Shown here in pieces: positions 44,680 through 53,276 of a DNA stretch of 64,000 bases. The notes under the pieces are model-generated. The model did not search any database, was not told the DNA's origin, and saw nothing but the letters and a program-made list of their open reading frames with translations. The stretch is from CAVYXK01 sp963772445 (GTDB taxonomy: Bacteria > Pseudomonadota > Alphaproteobacteria > Acetobacterales > Acetobacteraceae), in NCBI GenBank assembly GCA_963772445.1, contig CAVYXK010000019.1:1-64000 (forward strand), given 5' to 3'. A program made the position numbers and the translations under genes. The stretch's first letter is position 1; every line of letters begins with the position of its first letter.

Positions 44680-45873
44680 TTGCGCGCCTCGATCGAGGTC
44701 GCCGATATCTTCCGAGCTGAAGGGGCCGGCTATCGTGCCGCCCAGGCCGGTCACCTGAGCCTGACCCAGCTGAAGGTCATGTCGGCGATTGAGAACTGCC
44801 GCACGGCAGCGCTCGGCGGTCACGTCGATGCCTGCGAGGACTGCGGGCATCAGCGCATTGCCTACAATAGCTGCCGCAATCGACACTGTCCCAAATGTCA
44901 GGGCGCCGCTGCGCGCACCTGGCTGGCCGAGCGCGAAGCCGACCTGCTGCCGGTCGGCTACTTCCATGTCGTCTTCACGCTTCCCACCGAGCTTGCAGAC
45001 ATCGCCGTGCAGAACAAGGCGATCGTCTACGATCTGCTGTTCCGTGCGGCGTCGGAGACGATGATGACGATCGCGGCCGACCCTAAGCACCTCGGCGCCA
45101 GCATCGGCATCACCGCCGTGCTCCACACCTGGGGATCGGCGATGACGCACCATCCCCATATCCACATGATCGTGCCGGGCGGCGGCATCTCGCTCGACGG
45201 ACAGCGCTGGATCTCTTCGCGTCCGGCCTTCCTCCTGCCGGTGCGGGTGCTGGGCTCGCTCTTTCGCCGCTTGTTCCTCACCCGGCTGATCGAGCTCCAT
45301 AAGGCGGGGCGACTCGCCTTCTTCGGCGCGCAGGCCGGTCTCGCCGACCACCGCCTTTTCCTGCGTCACCTCGCCGCGGTCAGGAAGAAGCGGTTCGTGG
45401 TCTATGCCAAGCCACCGTTCGCCGGCCCCGAGGCCGTGCTCGCCTATCTCTCGCGCTATACCCACCGGGTCGCCATCTCCAACCAGCGCCTGATTGCGTT
45501 CGACGAGACCGGCGTCACCTTCCGCTACAAGGACTACCGCCGCGATGGTCCCGAGCGGCAGCGCGTCATGACGCTCGCGCCGCACGAGTTCATCCGCCGC
45601 TTCCTGCTCCATGTCCTGCCACATGGCTTCCACCGCATCCGCCATTACGGCTTGCTCGCCAGTTCCGCACGCAAGGCCAATATCATGCGTGCCCGCGAAC
45701 TGCTTGCCGTGGCACCGCCGCCGGAGCCCGTCGAAGTGCCAGAACCACTCGATTGGCTGCCGCCCTGTCCCTGCTGTGGCGGGCGCATGACCATCGTCGA
45801 GACCTTCGGGCGATGGAGGCAACCCCGCGCGCCACCGCACGCGCCCGCACCAACCGGGAGCACTTCGTCGTGA
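44680..45873 (+). CDS. IS91-family HUH transposase, copy B
   Basis: 397 residues, differing from the copy A transposase by one residue (Val instead of Ala in the linker after PPPEPVE). TTG start at 44680. Zinc finger, HUH (HPHIHMIV) and double-Tyr motifs are all intact. It is likely to act on the ends of copy A as well. Confidence 0.92.
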   Translation: MRASIEVADIFRAEGAGYRAAQAGHLSLTQLKVMSAIENCRTAALGGHVDACEDCGHQRIAYNSCRNRHCPKCQGAAARTWLAEREADLLPVGYFHVVFTLPTELADIAVQNKAIVYDLLFRAASETMMTIAADPKHLGASIGITAVLHTWGSAMTHHPHIHMIVPGGGISLDGQRWISSRPAFLLPVRVLGSLFRRLFLTRLIELHKAGRLAFFGAQAGLADHRLFLRHLAAVRKKRFVVYAKPPFAGPEAVLAYLSRYTHRVAISNQRLIAFDETGVTFRYKDYRRDGPERQRVMTLAPHEFIRRFLLHVLPHGFHRIRHYGLLASSARKANIMRARELLAVAPPPEPVEVPEPLDWLPPCPCCGGRMTIVETFGRWRQPRAPPHAPAPTGSTSS

Positions 45874-46204
45874 CCCGGCACGGCTTGCGCTCACCTCACG
45901 CCGCAACACCACTGTTACGACGAATGCCCCCAGGCACGCCCTTCACCAAGATCAGCGCAAACGTGCTGAATATCAGCCGCCGCCAGATCCCGATTCTAGC
46001 CTCGCCCGGCGGAAAATCTCACTCACCAAGCTCTCGCCGGTTCCAGCGCCCAGCCGGTTCCGCCGTCACCACAACCGAGCAAAACTCGAAATCCCCATAG
46101 ACCATCGTCGCAGCCCCGCGGGTTCGTGCATGGGCGGTTTTCGTACGCCGGCCCCGTGCCCAGACGCGCGACCGGAGATGGCCGGCGTCCGAAAACCTTC
46201 ACCA

Positions 46205-46570
46205 CCTTGGTCGTTCCGGGCCACCCGGCGAGTTCCCGAAAGCGGACAATCCAAGCCTGCGGAGATCTGCTGGAAGCGCTGCCAGTACCCAGCTTCGTTG
46301 GTGCGCGAGACGTATCGGAAAGTCGCTCCTCCGTCGATGACGACCCCCCATGGTCAGCGAAGTGCGTGCCGTTTACCATTCAAGCTGTATCGATCCTCGC
46401 GAGTCTTACAAGGTCGATCGAGTGGGAGTGAGGGAAGAGCAGCGCGGGATAGAGTAGGTTAGTGTGGCGTATGAGATGCGATGTTGTCTCTGCAATAGCA
46501 GTCGATAGGTCTCGCATCGTGGTTCGACGCACATAGTGACTTCAATCTATTCCGGTCCACGCTTCCCACG
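46205..46570. other. Non-coding gap after copy B
   Basis: No gene recognised. It contains a GAAAGCGGACAATCC block at about 46238 and lower-GC sequence toward the LysR gene's 3' end. A terminator may be present but no clear hairpin with a T tract was found. Confidence 0.35.
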
Positions 46571-47542
46571 TCAGCGCATTTTCATCCCGCGTGTTCGCTT
46601 GTCATCAATGTGACTTCGGGTTTTGTTGGTAGCGCCCAGGCGGCTCTTCACGTGATCGATGAAGGCTCGCAGCTTCGGCATCATTTGCCGGTCGCCGGGA
46701 TAGTAGAGAAACACACCCGGCGCCATGGGCGCGAAGGGTTCCAGCACGCGCACGAGCTTCCCCGCTTTCACCGCGCCGGCTGCGATCGGCTCGGGCACCT
46801 GCGCAAGGCCCAGTCCTTCGACGGCCGCGCCAAGCATTGTGGGCATGTCGTTGGCGATAAAAGGTCCTGAAACGATGACTTCGACTGCCTCGTTTCCGTT
46901 GACAAAGGACCAGGGCGTGATCGACCCGTTTGAGCGGCGCAAGCGCAGGCAGGCGTGCCGGCGCAGATCGTCGATGAGTTCCGGCCGCTGCCGCCGGCGC
47001 AGATAGTCGGGGCTGCCGACCACAGTCAGCGGGCGCGACGGCGTCAGACGCACCGCGATCATATCGGCCTCGATGAACTGGCCGAGCCGGATGCCGGCGT
47101 CAAATCCTTCGGCAGCGATATCGACCAGATCCGCGCTTGCCGCGATCTCCACAACGACCTCGGGATAGGCCTGGCAGAACGACGCGATCAGCGGCTCCAG
47201 CAGGATCGGCACCACCGCCCGCGGCACCGTGAGGCGCAACAGTCCGGCAGGCCGCTGCCCAAGGTCACGCGCAACCTCGCTTGCGGCGACAAGCTCCTCG
47301 AAAGCGGGCTTTGCACGCGAGTGAAATCGCTCGCCGGCTTCGCTCAGGCCGACACTGCGCGTCGTAAGGATGAAAAGTGCTGCGCCGACGCGCGCCTCAA
47401 GTGCGCGTACCGCCTGGCTGATCGCCGATGGTGTTACCCCGAGCTCCGCAGCCGCTTTGCGAAAACTGCGGTGATGGGCAACGCTCAGGAACGCCTCTAC
47501 GCCGTCGAGCGCGCCTTGCCTGACCGTGAAGTTCTGCTTCAT
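46571..47542 (-). CDS. LysR-type transcriptional regulator
   Basis: 323 residues. The N-terminal DNA-binding region is LDGVEAFLSVAHHRSFRKAA then AELGVTPSAISQAVRALEAR and VGLSEAGERF. The effector domain has RPAGLLRLTVPRAVVPILLE, SADLVDIAAEGFDAGIRLGQ and a final GVFLYYPGDRQMMPKLRAFI. This is the common LysR subgroup that controls an adjacent divergent gene. The neighbour is a membrane protein 89 bases away on the other strand. Intact. Confidence 0.9.
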   Translation of the reverse strand: MKQNFTVRQGALDGVEAFLSVAHHRSFRKAAAELGVTPSAISQAVRALEARVGAALFILTTRSVGLSEAGERFHSRAKPAFEELVAASEVARDLGQRPAGLLRLTVPRAVVPILLEPLIASFCQAYPEVVVEIAASADLVDIAAEGFDAGIRLGQFIEADMIAVRLTPSRPLTVVGSPDYLRRRQRPELIDDLRRHACLRLRRSNGSITPWSFVNGNEAVEVIVSGPFIANDMPTMLGAAVEGLGLAQVPEPIAAGAVKAGKLVRVLEPFAPMAPGVFLYYPGDRQMMPKLRAFIDHVKSRLGATNKTRSHIDDKRTRGMKMR

Positions 47543-47631
47543 AGCCCATCAATATTATCGCGGATAGTCGCTCACCGAAAGTGGTCGTACATGTGACGTG
47601 CAAATCAGTAGTTACGCATGGAGGACCGCTG
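47543..47631. promoter_or_regulatory. Divergent promoter region of LysR and membrane protein genes
   Basis: 89 bases between the two starts, with the AT-rich block CATCAATATTATCGCGGATA at about 47547-47566. GGAGGA at 47620-47625 is the ribosome-binding site of the plus-strand gene. This is the expected LysR operator location. Confidence 0.5.
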
Positions 47632-48486
47632 ATGACCGCCGCCGCTGTTCCCGCCGGTATCGTCCCGCCTGGTCGCGCCTGGCGCAGCCTGCTTTGGCTC
47701 ATCCCGCTGACGGTCCTGTGGATTGTGTTGATCTACTGGCAGCCGTTTATCCCGGCGAGCGGCGTTCCGACCTCGGCACACCAGTTGATGGCCCATGGGG
47801 TTATCGCGGTCGGTTTGTGGCTCGGCCTCGAGAGCACCGACCTGACGCCGAGCCAACGCCGCACGACCTGGCTGGCGGTCATGATCCCAGACACTCTTTG
47901 GTTCGCTGTCGCCTGGAGCGCGGCGATCAATGGCGTCTTCATCACGGGCACCTCACCCTTACCGTTGCTGCCGTTGGCGATCTTCCTGCCGGTGATCATC
48001 GGCGCGCCCCTGCTGCTGTTGTCGAAGCGTGTGGGGCAGGTGCTTGACGCGATGCCGGCGACCTGGCTCGTCGCTCTTCAGCTTTACCGCGTATTCGGCA
48101 GCTGGGCTCTCGCTGCCTGGCTGCATGGGGCGTTGCCCGGCGTGTTCGCGTTGCCGGCGGGAATTGGCGATGTGCTGACCGGCCTGTTCGCCGTGCCGGC
48201 GGCGATCGCCGTGGCGACCGGCACGGCTCAGGGCCGAAGGGCTGCGATGATCTGGAATATCTTCGGCCTGGCCGACTTCGCCGTCGCGATCACCATGGGG
48301 GTGGTCACCTCGCCCGGCCGGTTCCAGCTGGTCGTTCCGAATTTGGCGAGCATCAACGCCGGCGCTTATCCGAATTCGCTGACCCCCGCTTTCGTGGTGC
48401 CAAGCTCGATCCTGCTGCACGCGCTGTCGCTGCGCCAGCTGCGCCGGCGCGGCCGGGCGGAGGCGGCGCGCTCTGGGCGCGGTTAG
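47632..48486 (+). CDS. Polytopic membrane protein of unknown function
   Basis: 284 residues from ATG 47632, six bases after GGAGGA. Seven or so hydrophobic segments are visible: LLWLIPLTVLWIVLIYW, HGVIAVGLWLGLE, TWLAVMIPDTLWFAVAWSAA, LLPLAIFLPVIIGAPLLLLS, VALQLYRVFGSWALAAWL, VFALPAGIGDVLTGLFAVPA and IFGLADFAVAITMGVV. There is no known transporter signature. The short loops and the GD and LAD residues inside helices suggest a small-molecule or redox membrane protein. Probably regulated by the divergent LysR protein. Intact. Confidence 0.75.
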   Translation: MTAAAVPAGIVPPGRAWRSLLWLIPLTVLWIVLIYWQPFIPASGVPTSAHQLMAHGVIAVGLWLGLESTDLTPSQRRTTWLAVMIPDTLWFAVAWSAAINGVFITGTSPLPLLPLAIFLPVIIGAPLLLLSKRVGQVLDAMPATWLVALQLYRVFGSWALAAWLHGALPGVFALPAGIGDVLTGLFAVPAAIAVATGTAQGRRAAMIWNIFGLADFAVAITMGVVTSPGRFQLVVPNLASINAGAYPNSLTPAFVVPSSILLHALSLRQLRRRGRAEAARSGRG

Positions 48487-48551
48487 GAGCGGCGACGAAT
48501 GGCGACTCTGTTCCGCTTCCCCGCCGACTAGGCCGGCTCTATCTTCCCGGC

Positions 48552-49113
48552 ATGTGTGGCCGATATGCCAGTTTCCTGCCCGCGAACGTCAGCTCGATCT
48601 GTTGCAATGGGGCCTGTTGCCGTACTGGACGAAGGAGCCGGTCAAGGCACAGCGGCCGATCAACGCGCGCGCCGAGACGGTCGCGACCTCCGGCATGGGT
48701 TCGAACAGCGCCGAGCGATCGTGTCAGCGGACGCGTTCTATGAGTGGAAGGTGGTTGCGAACGGCAAGCAACCGTATGCCATTGCCCGCCAGGACGGGCA
48801 GCCCATGGCCTTCGCAGGCCTATGGGAAGGCTTCCGGTGGCCGGATGGCAACGTGACGCGCAGCTTCGCCATCATCACCACGGGATGCCAGCCCCGATGT
48901 GGCCGAGTTGCACGACAGGATGCCCGTGATCCTGGAGCCTGCAGACTGGTCGGTGTGGCTTGGCGAGCAGCCGGGCGATCCTGGATCGCTGCTCCGGCCG
49001 GCGTCGGCTGGCACGCTGCGGGTCTGGCCGGTTGACCGACGGGTGAACAGCCCTCGGAATAACGGACGTGAGCTGTTGAAGCCGATCGACTTGGCTGGAC
49101 AAGCCGCGCCTTG
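48552..49113 (+). pseudogene. SRAP/YedK-like gene, copy 1, broken
   Basis: SRAP proteins crosslink abasic sites through Cys2. The gene starts MCGRYA as required, but a deletion jumps to the ERQLDLLQWGLLPYWTKEPV block in another frame. Two further frameshifts follow. The pieces are RRAIVSADAFYEWKVVANGK (the FYEW motif with catalytic Glu), PMAFAGLWEGFRW, DVAELHDRMPVILEPADWSV and the end LRVWPVDRRVNSPRNNGREL. All family blocks after the deletion are present but not in one frame. A sister copy lies at 50.8 kb. Confidence 0.8.
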
Positions 49114-49146
49114 AGTCCCACCGCAAAGCGCAGGCGATGCGCTTCC

Positions 49147-49390
49147 TCAATCGCGCGACTTGGGATACGGAACTGGTCGCTGCACATCGTGCGCGGGCTT
49201 GTCCTCGCGTAGCCCCACATAGGCAACCTGGCGTAGGAGATTGTCGAGCGTCCAGGTGAGATGGTTTACCTCGACAACCAGTTCGGACCGCACCCAATGC
49301 ACCCGCGACAGCTCAAGCGGGGAACCAAAACGGCTCGTACGCGGCGGAGGAAGGTCAAGCGGCATCGGTTTCAGGATTTGTAGGTCTCTA
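49147..49390 (-). pseudogene. LigD-type ATP-dependent DNA ligase, C-terminal fragment
   Basis: The minus frame gives MPLDLPPPRTSRFGSPLELS then RVHWVRSELVVEVNHLTWTL and LRQVAYVGLREDKPAHDV before a stop at 49147. This is the OB-fold end of LigD-type ligases, where WVRPEL.VEV and GLREDK are conserved. Motif I and the rest of the catalytic domain are not here. A matching N-terminal fragment on the same strand lies at 54.65-54.85 kb. Confidence 0.72.
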
Positions 49391-49404
49391 CAGCAATAAA
49401 CCAT

Positions 49405-49852
49405 AGCAGCGATAGAAACCTGCCATCTCTCTTTCAGAATTTTGAAGTATGACTGCCGGGCTGCACGAAATGCTGAGAATTTCCCGGCGTCGCATATTTC
49501 GCTGCACTTAAAGTGAGACGAGTCTCAGGTGAAATACCTTTGGCGGCAGATGAACCTGATGGGCATCCGACAGGTGGAGCCGCTCGACAATGTCTTTAAG
49601 CGTGTCAAACCAAGCCTCCTTCGGTCAGCACTGGAGATGCTTGTCATGCACAAGGTGCAGTCGAAGGAAGCCATCGAGCGGATGCAATTCGTGCCGCGGC
49701 CTCGGTTACGATCGAATGGCTGCGCCTGATAGCCGCAAGAATGGCCGGTCTCAGTTCACTCCGCGACCAGTGGGACGGGGGTAGAAGTAAGGGGTGGTCG
49801 AATTGAACGACTCTGACAACAATCGGGTCCATGTCGCAAGATCGTAGGGTTC
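49405..49852. other. Region without a recognised gene
   Basis: A 66-codon plus-strand frame at 49529-49729 has helical sequence (KPSLLRSALEMLVMHKVQSK) but no family match that I know, and no strong ribosome-binding site. The remainder is degenerate. Confidence 0.3.
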
Positions 49853-50443
49853 CTAGCGGGATGCTTGCCCGATCGCGGACTCTATGTCGACCGTCGAAAA
49901 TTCTTGGGGATGTACGATGATCAAGGCCTTGAGCGCGTCCCACGGATGGCCATAGATACAACGACAATAGGCAACCTCATAATCCGTGGTTCGCCTCGGG
50001 TCATTGCGGGCCAGCTTGGAATACCAAATTCTCGTCCCGTCTTGCGACACCTCCCAAGAAGCGTGCAAACCTTCTAGCCTGCGCAATTCTTCAGGTGGCG
50101 TGTCGGTTGGAACCTCAGTGAAGGACGGCTTCAGTCGATTCGGATCGAAGATTTGGAGGACTTGGATATCGCCACCGTACTCGATCGCTTTGTCGAGGTT
50201 CGCGACGTAGATCGGGCGATCACTGGGATCAACGTCGCATCCGTGCTCAAGGATGTGCTGAAGCCAATCGATCGATACGCCGCGGCAAGCCGTCGGGATC
50301 AACCCCATAGCGACCAAATGCGCGAACAACGCGTTAGCTAACGCGCCACGATTCTTCGTGTGCCATCCCACGATAAGAACCGGAATACCCCGGTAGTAGA
50401 TTTGCCGAGCGAACTGCGGGGAGCCCCCATCATATGCCGCCAT
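49853..50443 (-). CDS. Unknown protein in a defence-like setting
   Basis: 196 residues from ATG 50443, which follows GGGAGGGG by a few bases. The frame is open a further 100 codons upstream to 50743. That extension includes LFHATAYTG, which could belong to an ADP-ribosyltransferase-like start, so the true N-terminus is unsettled. The protein reads RQIYYRGIPVLIVGWHTKNR, then LFAHLVAMGLIPTACRG, then RPIYVANLDKAIEYGGDIQV and LQIFDPNRLKPSFTEVP. The IYVANLDKAIEYGG segment resembles the middle strand of small ADP-ribosyltransferase folds. That likeness is weak. I do not assign a function. It lies between the LigD fragment and the CBASS genes. Confidence 0.55.
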   Translation of the reverse strand: MAAYDGGSPQFARQIYYRGIPVLIVGWHTKNRGALANALFAHLVAMGLIPTACRGVSIDWLQHILEHGCDVDPSDRPIYVANLDKAIEYGGDIQVLQIFDPNRLKPSFTEVPTDTPPEELRRLEGLHASWEVSQDGTRIWYSKLARNDPRRTTDYEVAYCRCIYGHPWDALKALIIVHPQEFSTVDIESAIGQASR

Positions 50444-50842
50444 TTTCCCCTCCCACCCCTGCGAGGCGAGATGTTCGTTGTTAGAAAGTGTCGGGTTTAA
50501 TCCGAATTGACCAGAAAAGCCCGAACTTTTCGTTTCCTCGTCGGGCTCAGACACCGTCCTGCCCGTGTATGCCGTGGCGTGAAACAGCGGCGCATCCCGT
50601 AGCGCCCGAGTCACGCCATCCGTGGACGGATCATGAATGCGGCGGCCCGCGCCCGGTAGAATTTCCTGCCTTTTTCGGTCTGGCACGGTGCAGTTGACCG
50701 TGCAGGACGCCGTGGTGAGGCGCAAAGTGGAACGGGATCGCAACGGTGATGCGAAAGCGTGCGGCTCGCACGGAAGGGCAGCAACGAATAGCTGACCCGT
50801 TCCGCTTCCCTGCCGACCAGGCTATCCCTACCTTCCGACACG

Positions 50843-51293
50843 ATGTGTGGTCGGTACGCACCGGCCGAGGGTTGAGCCGTCCTGGAATGTTGCGCCGACG
50901 CAAATGGCGCCGGTGGTGCGCCGGCATCCCGAGACGGGCGAACGTCAACTCGATCTGTTGCAATGGGGCCTGTTGCCGTACTGGACGAAGGAGCCGGTCA
51001 AGGCGCAGCGGCCGGTCAACGCGCGCGCCGAGACGGTCGCGACCTCCGGTATATTCCGTCGCGCCTTTGAGCAGCGCCGGGCCATCGTCCCGGCTGATGC
51101 GTTCTACGAATGGAAGGTAGTTGCGAGCGGCAAGCAGCCGTACGCAATCGACCGCCAGGACGAACAGCCGATGGCCTTCGCAGGCCTCTGGGAAGGCTTC
51201 CGCTGGCCGGACGGCATCGTGACGCGCAGCTTCGCCATCATTACGGCGGATGCCAGTCCCGACGTGGCCGAACTACACGACAGGATGCTGTGA
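50843..51293 (+). pseudogene. SRAP/YedK-like gene, copy 2, broken
   Basis: Begins MCGRYAPAEG then a stop. In the next frame the protein continues EPSWNVAPTQMAPVVRRHPE then TGERQLDLLQWGLLPYWTKE, the FYEW block with active-site Glu, and ITADASPDVAELHDRML with a stop. The N-terminal frameshift and the loss of the last 60 residues make it inactive as written. It is close in sequence to copy 1, about 2.3 kb away, which points to a local duplication. Confidence 0.8.
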
Positions 51294-51334
51294 TGCTAGA
51301 AAGTGCGCACAATCTGAGCTGAGTGAGTTGGATT

Positions 51335-51964
51335 TTAGCTATTATTACGCGCCGAGCATGGCTCTCTGCTCATGCGCCTCATCGTTATATCGCCAATGGT
51401 GCGTCGCTCTGTATAATAGATGCCCTTCAGGCATTCGGAATCATCGTCCGGTAGGCTTTGTAGGAAGCACACGCCGTCGTGCGGTGCGCTGCGTTCTCGA
51501 ACCGCAGCATCAGGTATGCTCCGGTACGTATAGCCGACGGTAAACCGCCTCGCATCTCGGTCGGCCGCCAGCCATGACCTCGTGGAATGCAACGTCATCT
51601 CGCCTGTCCGGGCGATTACGCTGGACGTGAACAGGCCTTGCCGGATGACTGCACTGAAGGAACCTGTCGCCCGCGTACCGTCAGCCCGGCGGTAGCTGGA
51701 AACGTAGGTGCCCTCCCACCGGCCTGTCAGATCCGGGAACCAGCGCGATAACATGGGTATCCATCTCCACACCCAACGCCAGCATACGCTAAAGCCGCCG
51801 ATCACAAGAAAGCTGATGATCATGCCGACAATCGAAATGGACTGTGTCGCTGCTAGGGGCAAGCCCGTCAGGAGCGTGTGGACCTCGGACACCACCCAGC
51901 CGGCGTAGACGACCAACAGGACGGATATGGTGATTTGCGCACTGCGCGGCAGCAGTCCCCACAT
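51335..51964 (-). CDS. cap15: Cap15-like CBASS effector (two membrane helices plus beta-barrel)
   Basis: 209 residues. Two N-terminal membrane helices are clear (QITISVLLVVYAGWVVSEV and SISIVGMIISFLVIGGF). A beta-rich domain follows, starting LTGRWEGTYVSSYRRADG, then SFSAVIRQGLFTSSVIARTG, FTVGYTYRSIPDAA, the His-containing SAPHDGVCFLQ and LKGIYYTERRTIGDITMRR. This is the SMODS-associated 2TM-beta layout of Cap15. Cap15 oligomerises on a cyclic nucleotide signal and disrupts the inner membrane. It starts seven bases after the CD-NTase stop, so the two genes form an operon. Recognition is by architecture and motif spacing. Confidence 0.75.
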   Translation of the reverse strand: MWGLLPRSAQITISVLLVVYAGWVVSEVHTLLTGLPLAATQSISIVGMIISFLVIGGFSVCWRWVWRWIPMLSRWFPDLTGRWEGTYVSSYRRADGTRATGSFSAVIRQGLFTSSVIARTGEMTLHSTRSWLAADRDARRFTVGYTYRSIPDAAVRERSAPHDGVCFLQSLPDDDSECLKGIYYTERRTIGDITMRRMSREPCSARNNS

Positions 51965-51970
51965 GGGCCG

Positions 51971-52951
51971 TCAGATGCCAAGCAGACGCGCGTGAGCTGC
52001 CTGAACGAATTGGCGGGCGCTCTCGGCCGTCCAAGGCTGCGTCGGCCAAAAGAGATACTTGATGCCGTTGATCTCCATTGCTTTCTGAATCCACTCTCGA
52101 TTGGCAAGCAGGGCATCCATGCGCTCGACCACTTGCAAAACCCGGTCGTAGCGTTCGTCAGGTTCGGTGAGCAGGAAGTACGCGTCCTCAACCGCATAGA
52201 CCAGGCACTCGATCAGGAAGCTGGGCGCTTGCTTGGGGATGATGATCTTAGCTTCGACGAGTTCGTCGCGCAGGCGTTTCAGCGAGCGTACGACCTTCTT
52301 GAAGCGGTGTTGCGTGTTGGCGCGCTTGGCGATGCCGTTCGCGTGGTGCTGGTCGGGGAAATTGTTCGTCCATGAGCCTTTCTTGTCGAGGATCGAGATG
52401 CCTTCGGCGTGCGTTAGGTGCCCGGCCTCACCGTGCATGACCCAAAAATAGCGAAAGCAGGCGACGACATCGACCGGCGCCCGGCTGCCAGGAAGCTCAA
52501 GCACGCGGGTGGCCTTGGTGCCGGAAGTATCCAGACTACGAGCACCGAACTTCTGCGACAAGGCCGCATCGATCTCGGATCGCATCCGCTGGATGAGGTC
52601 GGCAAACGTCCGGCCTGTGTCGCTGGTCCCGAGGCATCGGTCTGCAACCGCCCGGTCTATCCCGTTGTCGCATTCGATCCGGATACCAGGATGAACCGCC
52701 CGTAGGTCCTGATCCGCGGTCTGCCGCACGTTAGTGTTGTTGTAGTATGATCCCTGCGGAGCGACGGTGACCCCCTCCGTCGTGAGCCACGCGCTCGCCG
52801 ACAGGGCGTCGCGCACCATAGAAGCCGCGCGCTCAATCCGAGCCACCTCGCTATCGCTTGCCGGCTTCTCCCAATGCGTCAGGCGGTCGTTCCACGAGCT
52901 GCGGGAGCGGTTCTTGGCCAGTTCTTCGAACAGGTAGTTAAGTGCTGACAC
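51971..52951 (-). CDS. cdnE: CD-NTase (cGAS/DncV-like nucleotidyltransferase) of a CBASS
   Basis: 326 residues with GTG start at 52951, preceded by AAGGAA. The catalytic motif is PQGSYYNNTNVRQTADQDLR: Gly67-Ser68 followed by Asp80 and Asp82, with a third Asp at 161 (SRAPVDVVACFRYFW). The C-terminal helical half ends TQPWTAESARQFVQ. Such enzymes make cyclic di- or trinucleotides on phage infection. With a Cap15-like effector and no ubiquitin-like or HORMA/TRIP13 genes beside it, this is a minimal type I CBASS. The clade letter is uncertain; the symbol is a family-level guess. Intact. Confidence 0.85.
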   Translation of the reverse strand: MSALNYLFEELAKNRSRSSWNDRLTHWEKPASDSEVARIERAASMVRDALSASAWLTTEGVTVAPQGSYYNNTNVRQTADQDLRAVHPGIRIECDNGIDRAVADRCLGTSDTGRTFADLIQRMRSEIDAALSQKFGARSLDTSGTKATRVLELPGSRAPVDVVACFRYFWVMHGEAGHLTHAEGISILDKKGSWTNNFPDQHHANGIAKRANTQHRFKKVVRSLKRLRDELVEAKIIIPKQAPSFLIECLVYAVEDAYFLLTEPDERYDRVLQVVERMDALLANREWIQKAMEINGIKYLFWPTQPWTAESARQFVQAAHARLLGI

Positions 52952-53203
52952 GGAACGGATTCCTTATGTGTCGTAGACCGCTTTGCAGAGGGTACCGTTG
53001 CCATCAGCTTGGACTTGGGCAACAGTCTCCCGCGATGCGATTGGGTCTATGGGAGCCCCGCATCTGGCGCCTAGCCGCGGTTCGAAGGTGCCCCTCGGAC
53101 CGCGAGCGTGCCGGCGCTGCGAAGCGGGATTTAAGGGGCTTGGCGAAACCGCTCAACGCCCACAAGACCAATAAACCCGCGCAGTTTTTGGCATAGTTGG
53201 GGC
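52952..53203. promoter_or_regulatory. Region upstream of the CBASS operon
   Basis: No gene recognised in this 250-bp stretch. It contains the ribosome-binding site for GTG 52951. The promoter of the CBASS operon is expected here, bounded by the large palindrome at 53204. Confidence 0.4.
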
Positions 53204-53245
53204 TGAGAAAAGATCATTCCTAGGCCTAGGAATGATCTTTTCTCA
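53204..53245. repeat. Perfect 42-nt palindrome
   Basis: Twenty-one bases (53204-53224, ending CATTCCTAGG) are followed directly by their exact complement (53225-53245, starting CCTAGGAATG), without a spacer. It could form a cruciform or a very strong hairpin. It lies about 250 bases upstream of the CBASS start and 120 bases from the ISAzo13-family gene. There is no T tract after it on either strand. Confidence 0.9.
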
Positions 53246-53276
53246 AAATAGAGACACGGCAAGGGGACTCACGAAA

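Larger units (their letters stand above)
43549..46204 (+). mobile_element. IS91-like element, copy B
   Basis: Almost identical to copy A at a constant offset of 8272 bases over 2656 bp, in the same orientation. Differences seen: a C-to-T change in the transposase (Ala to Val) near 45736 and one base in the tail (GCCGGCCCC against GCCGGGCCC). The flanks differ immediately outside both ends, so this is a true second insertion or a recent duplication. Confidence 0.9.

Noticed and set aside
53204..53245. The 42-nt palindrome as a transcription terminator
   Set aside because: There is no T tract on either strand and it lies upstream of the nearest operon; it is kept as an unexplained structure.
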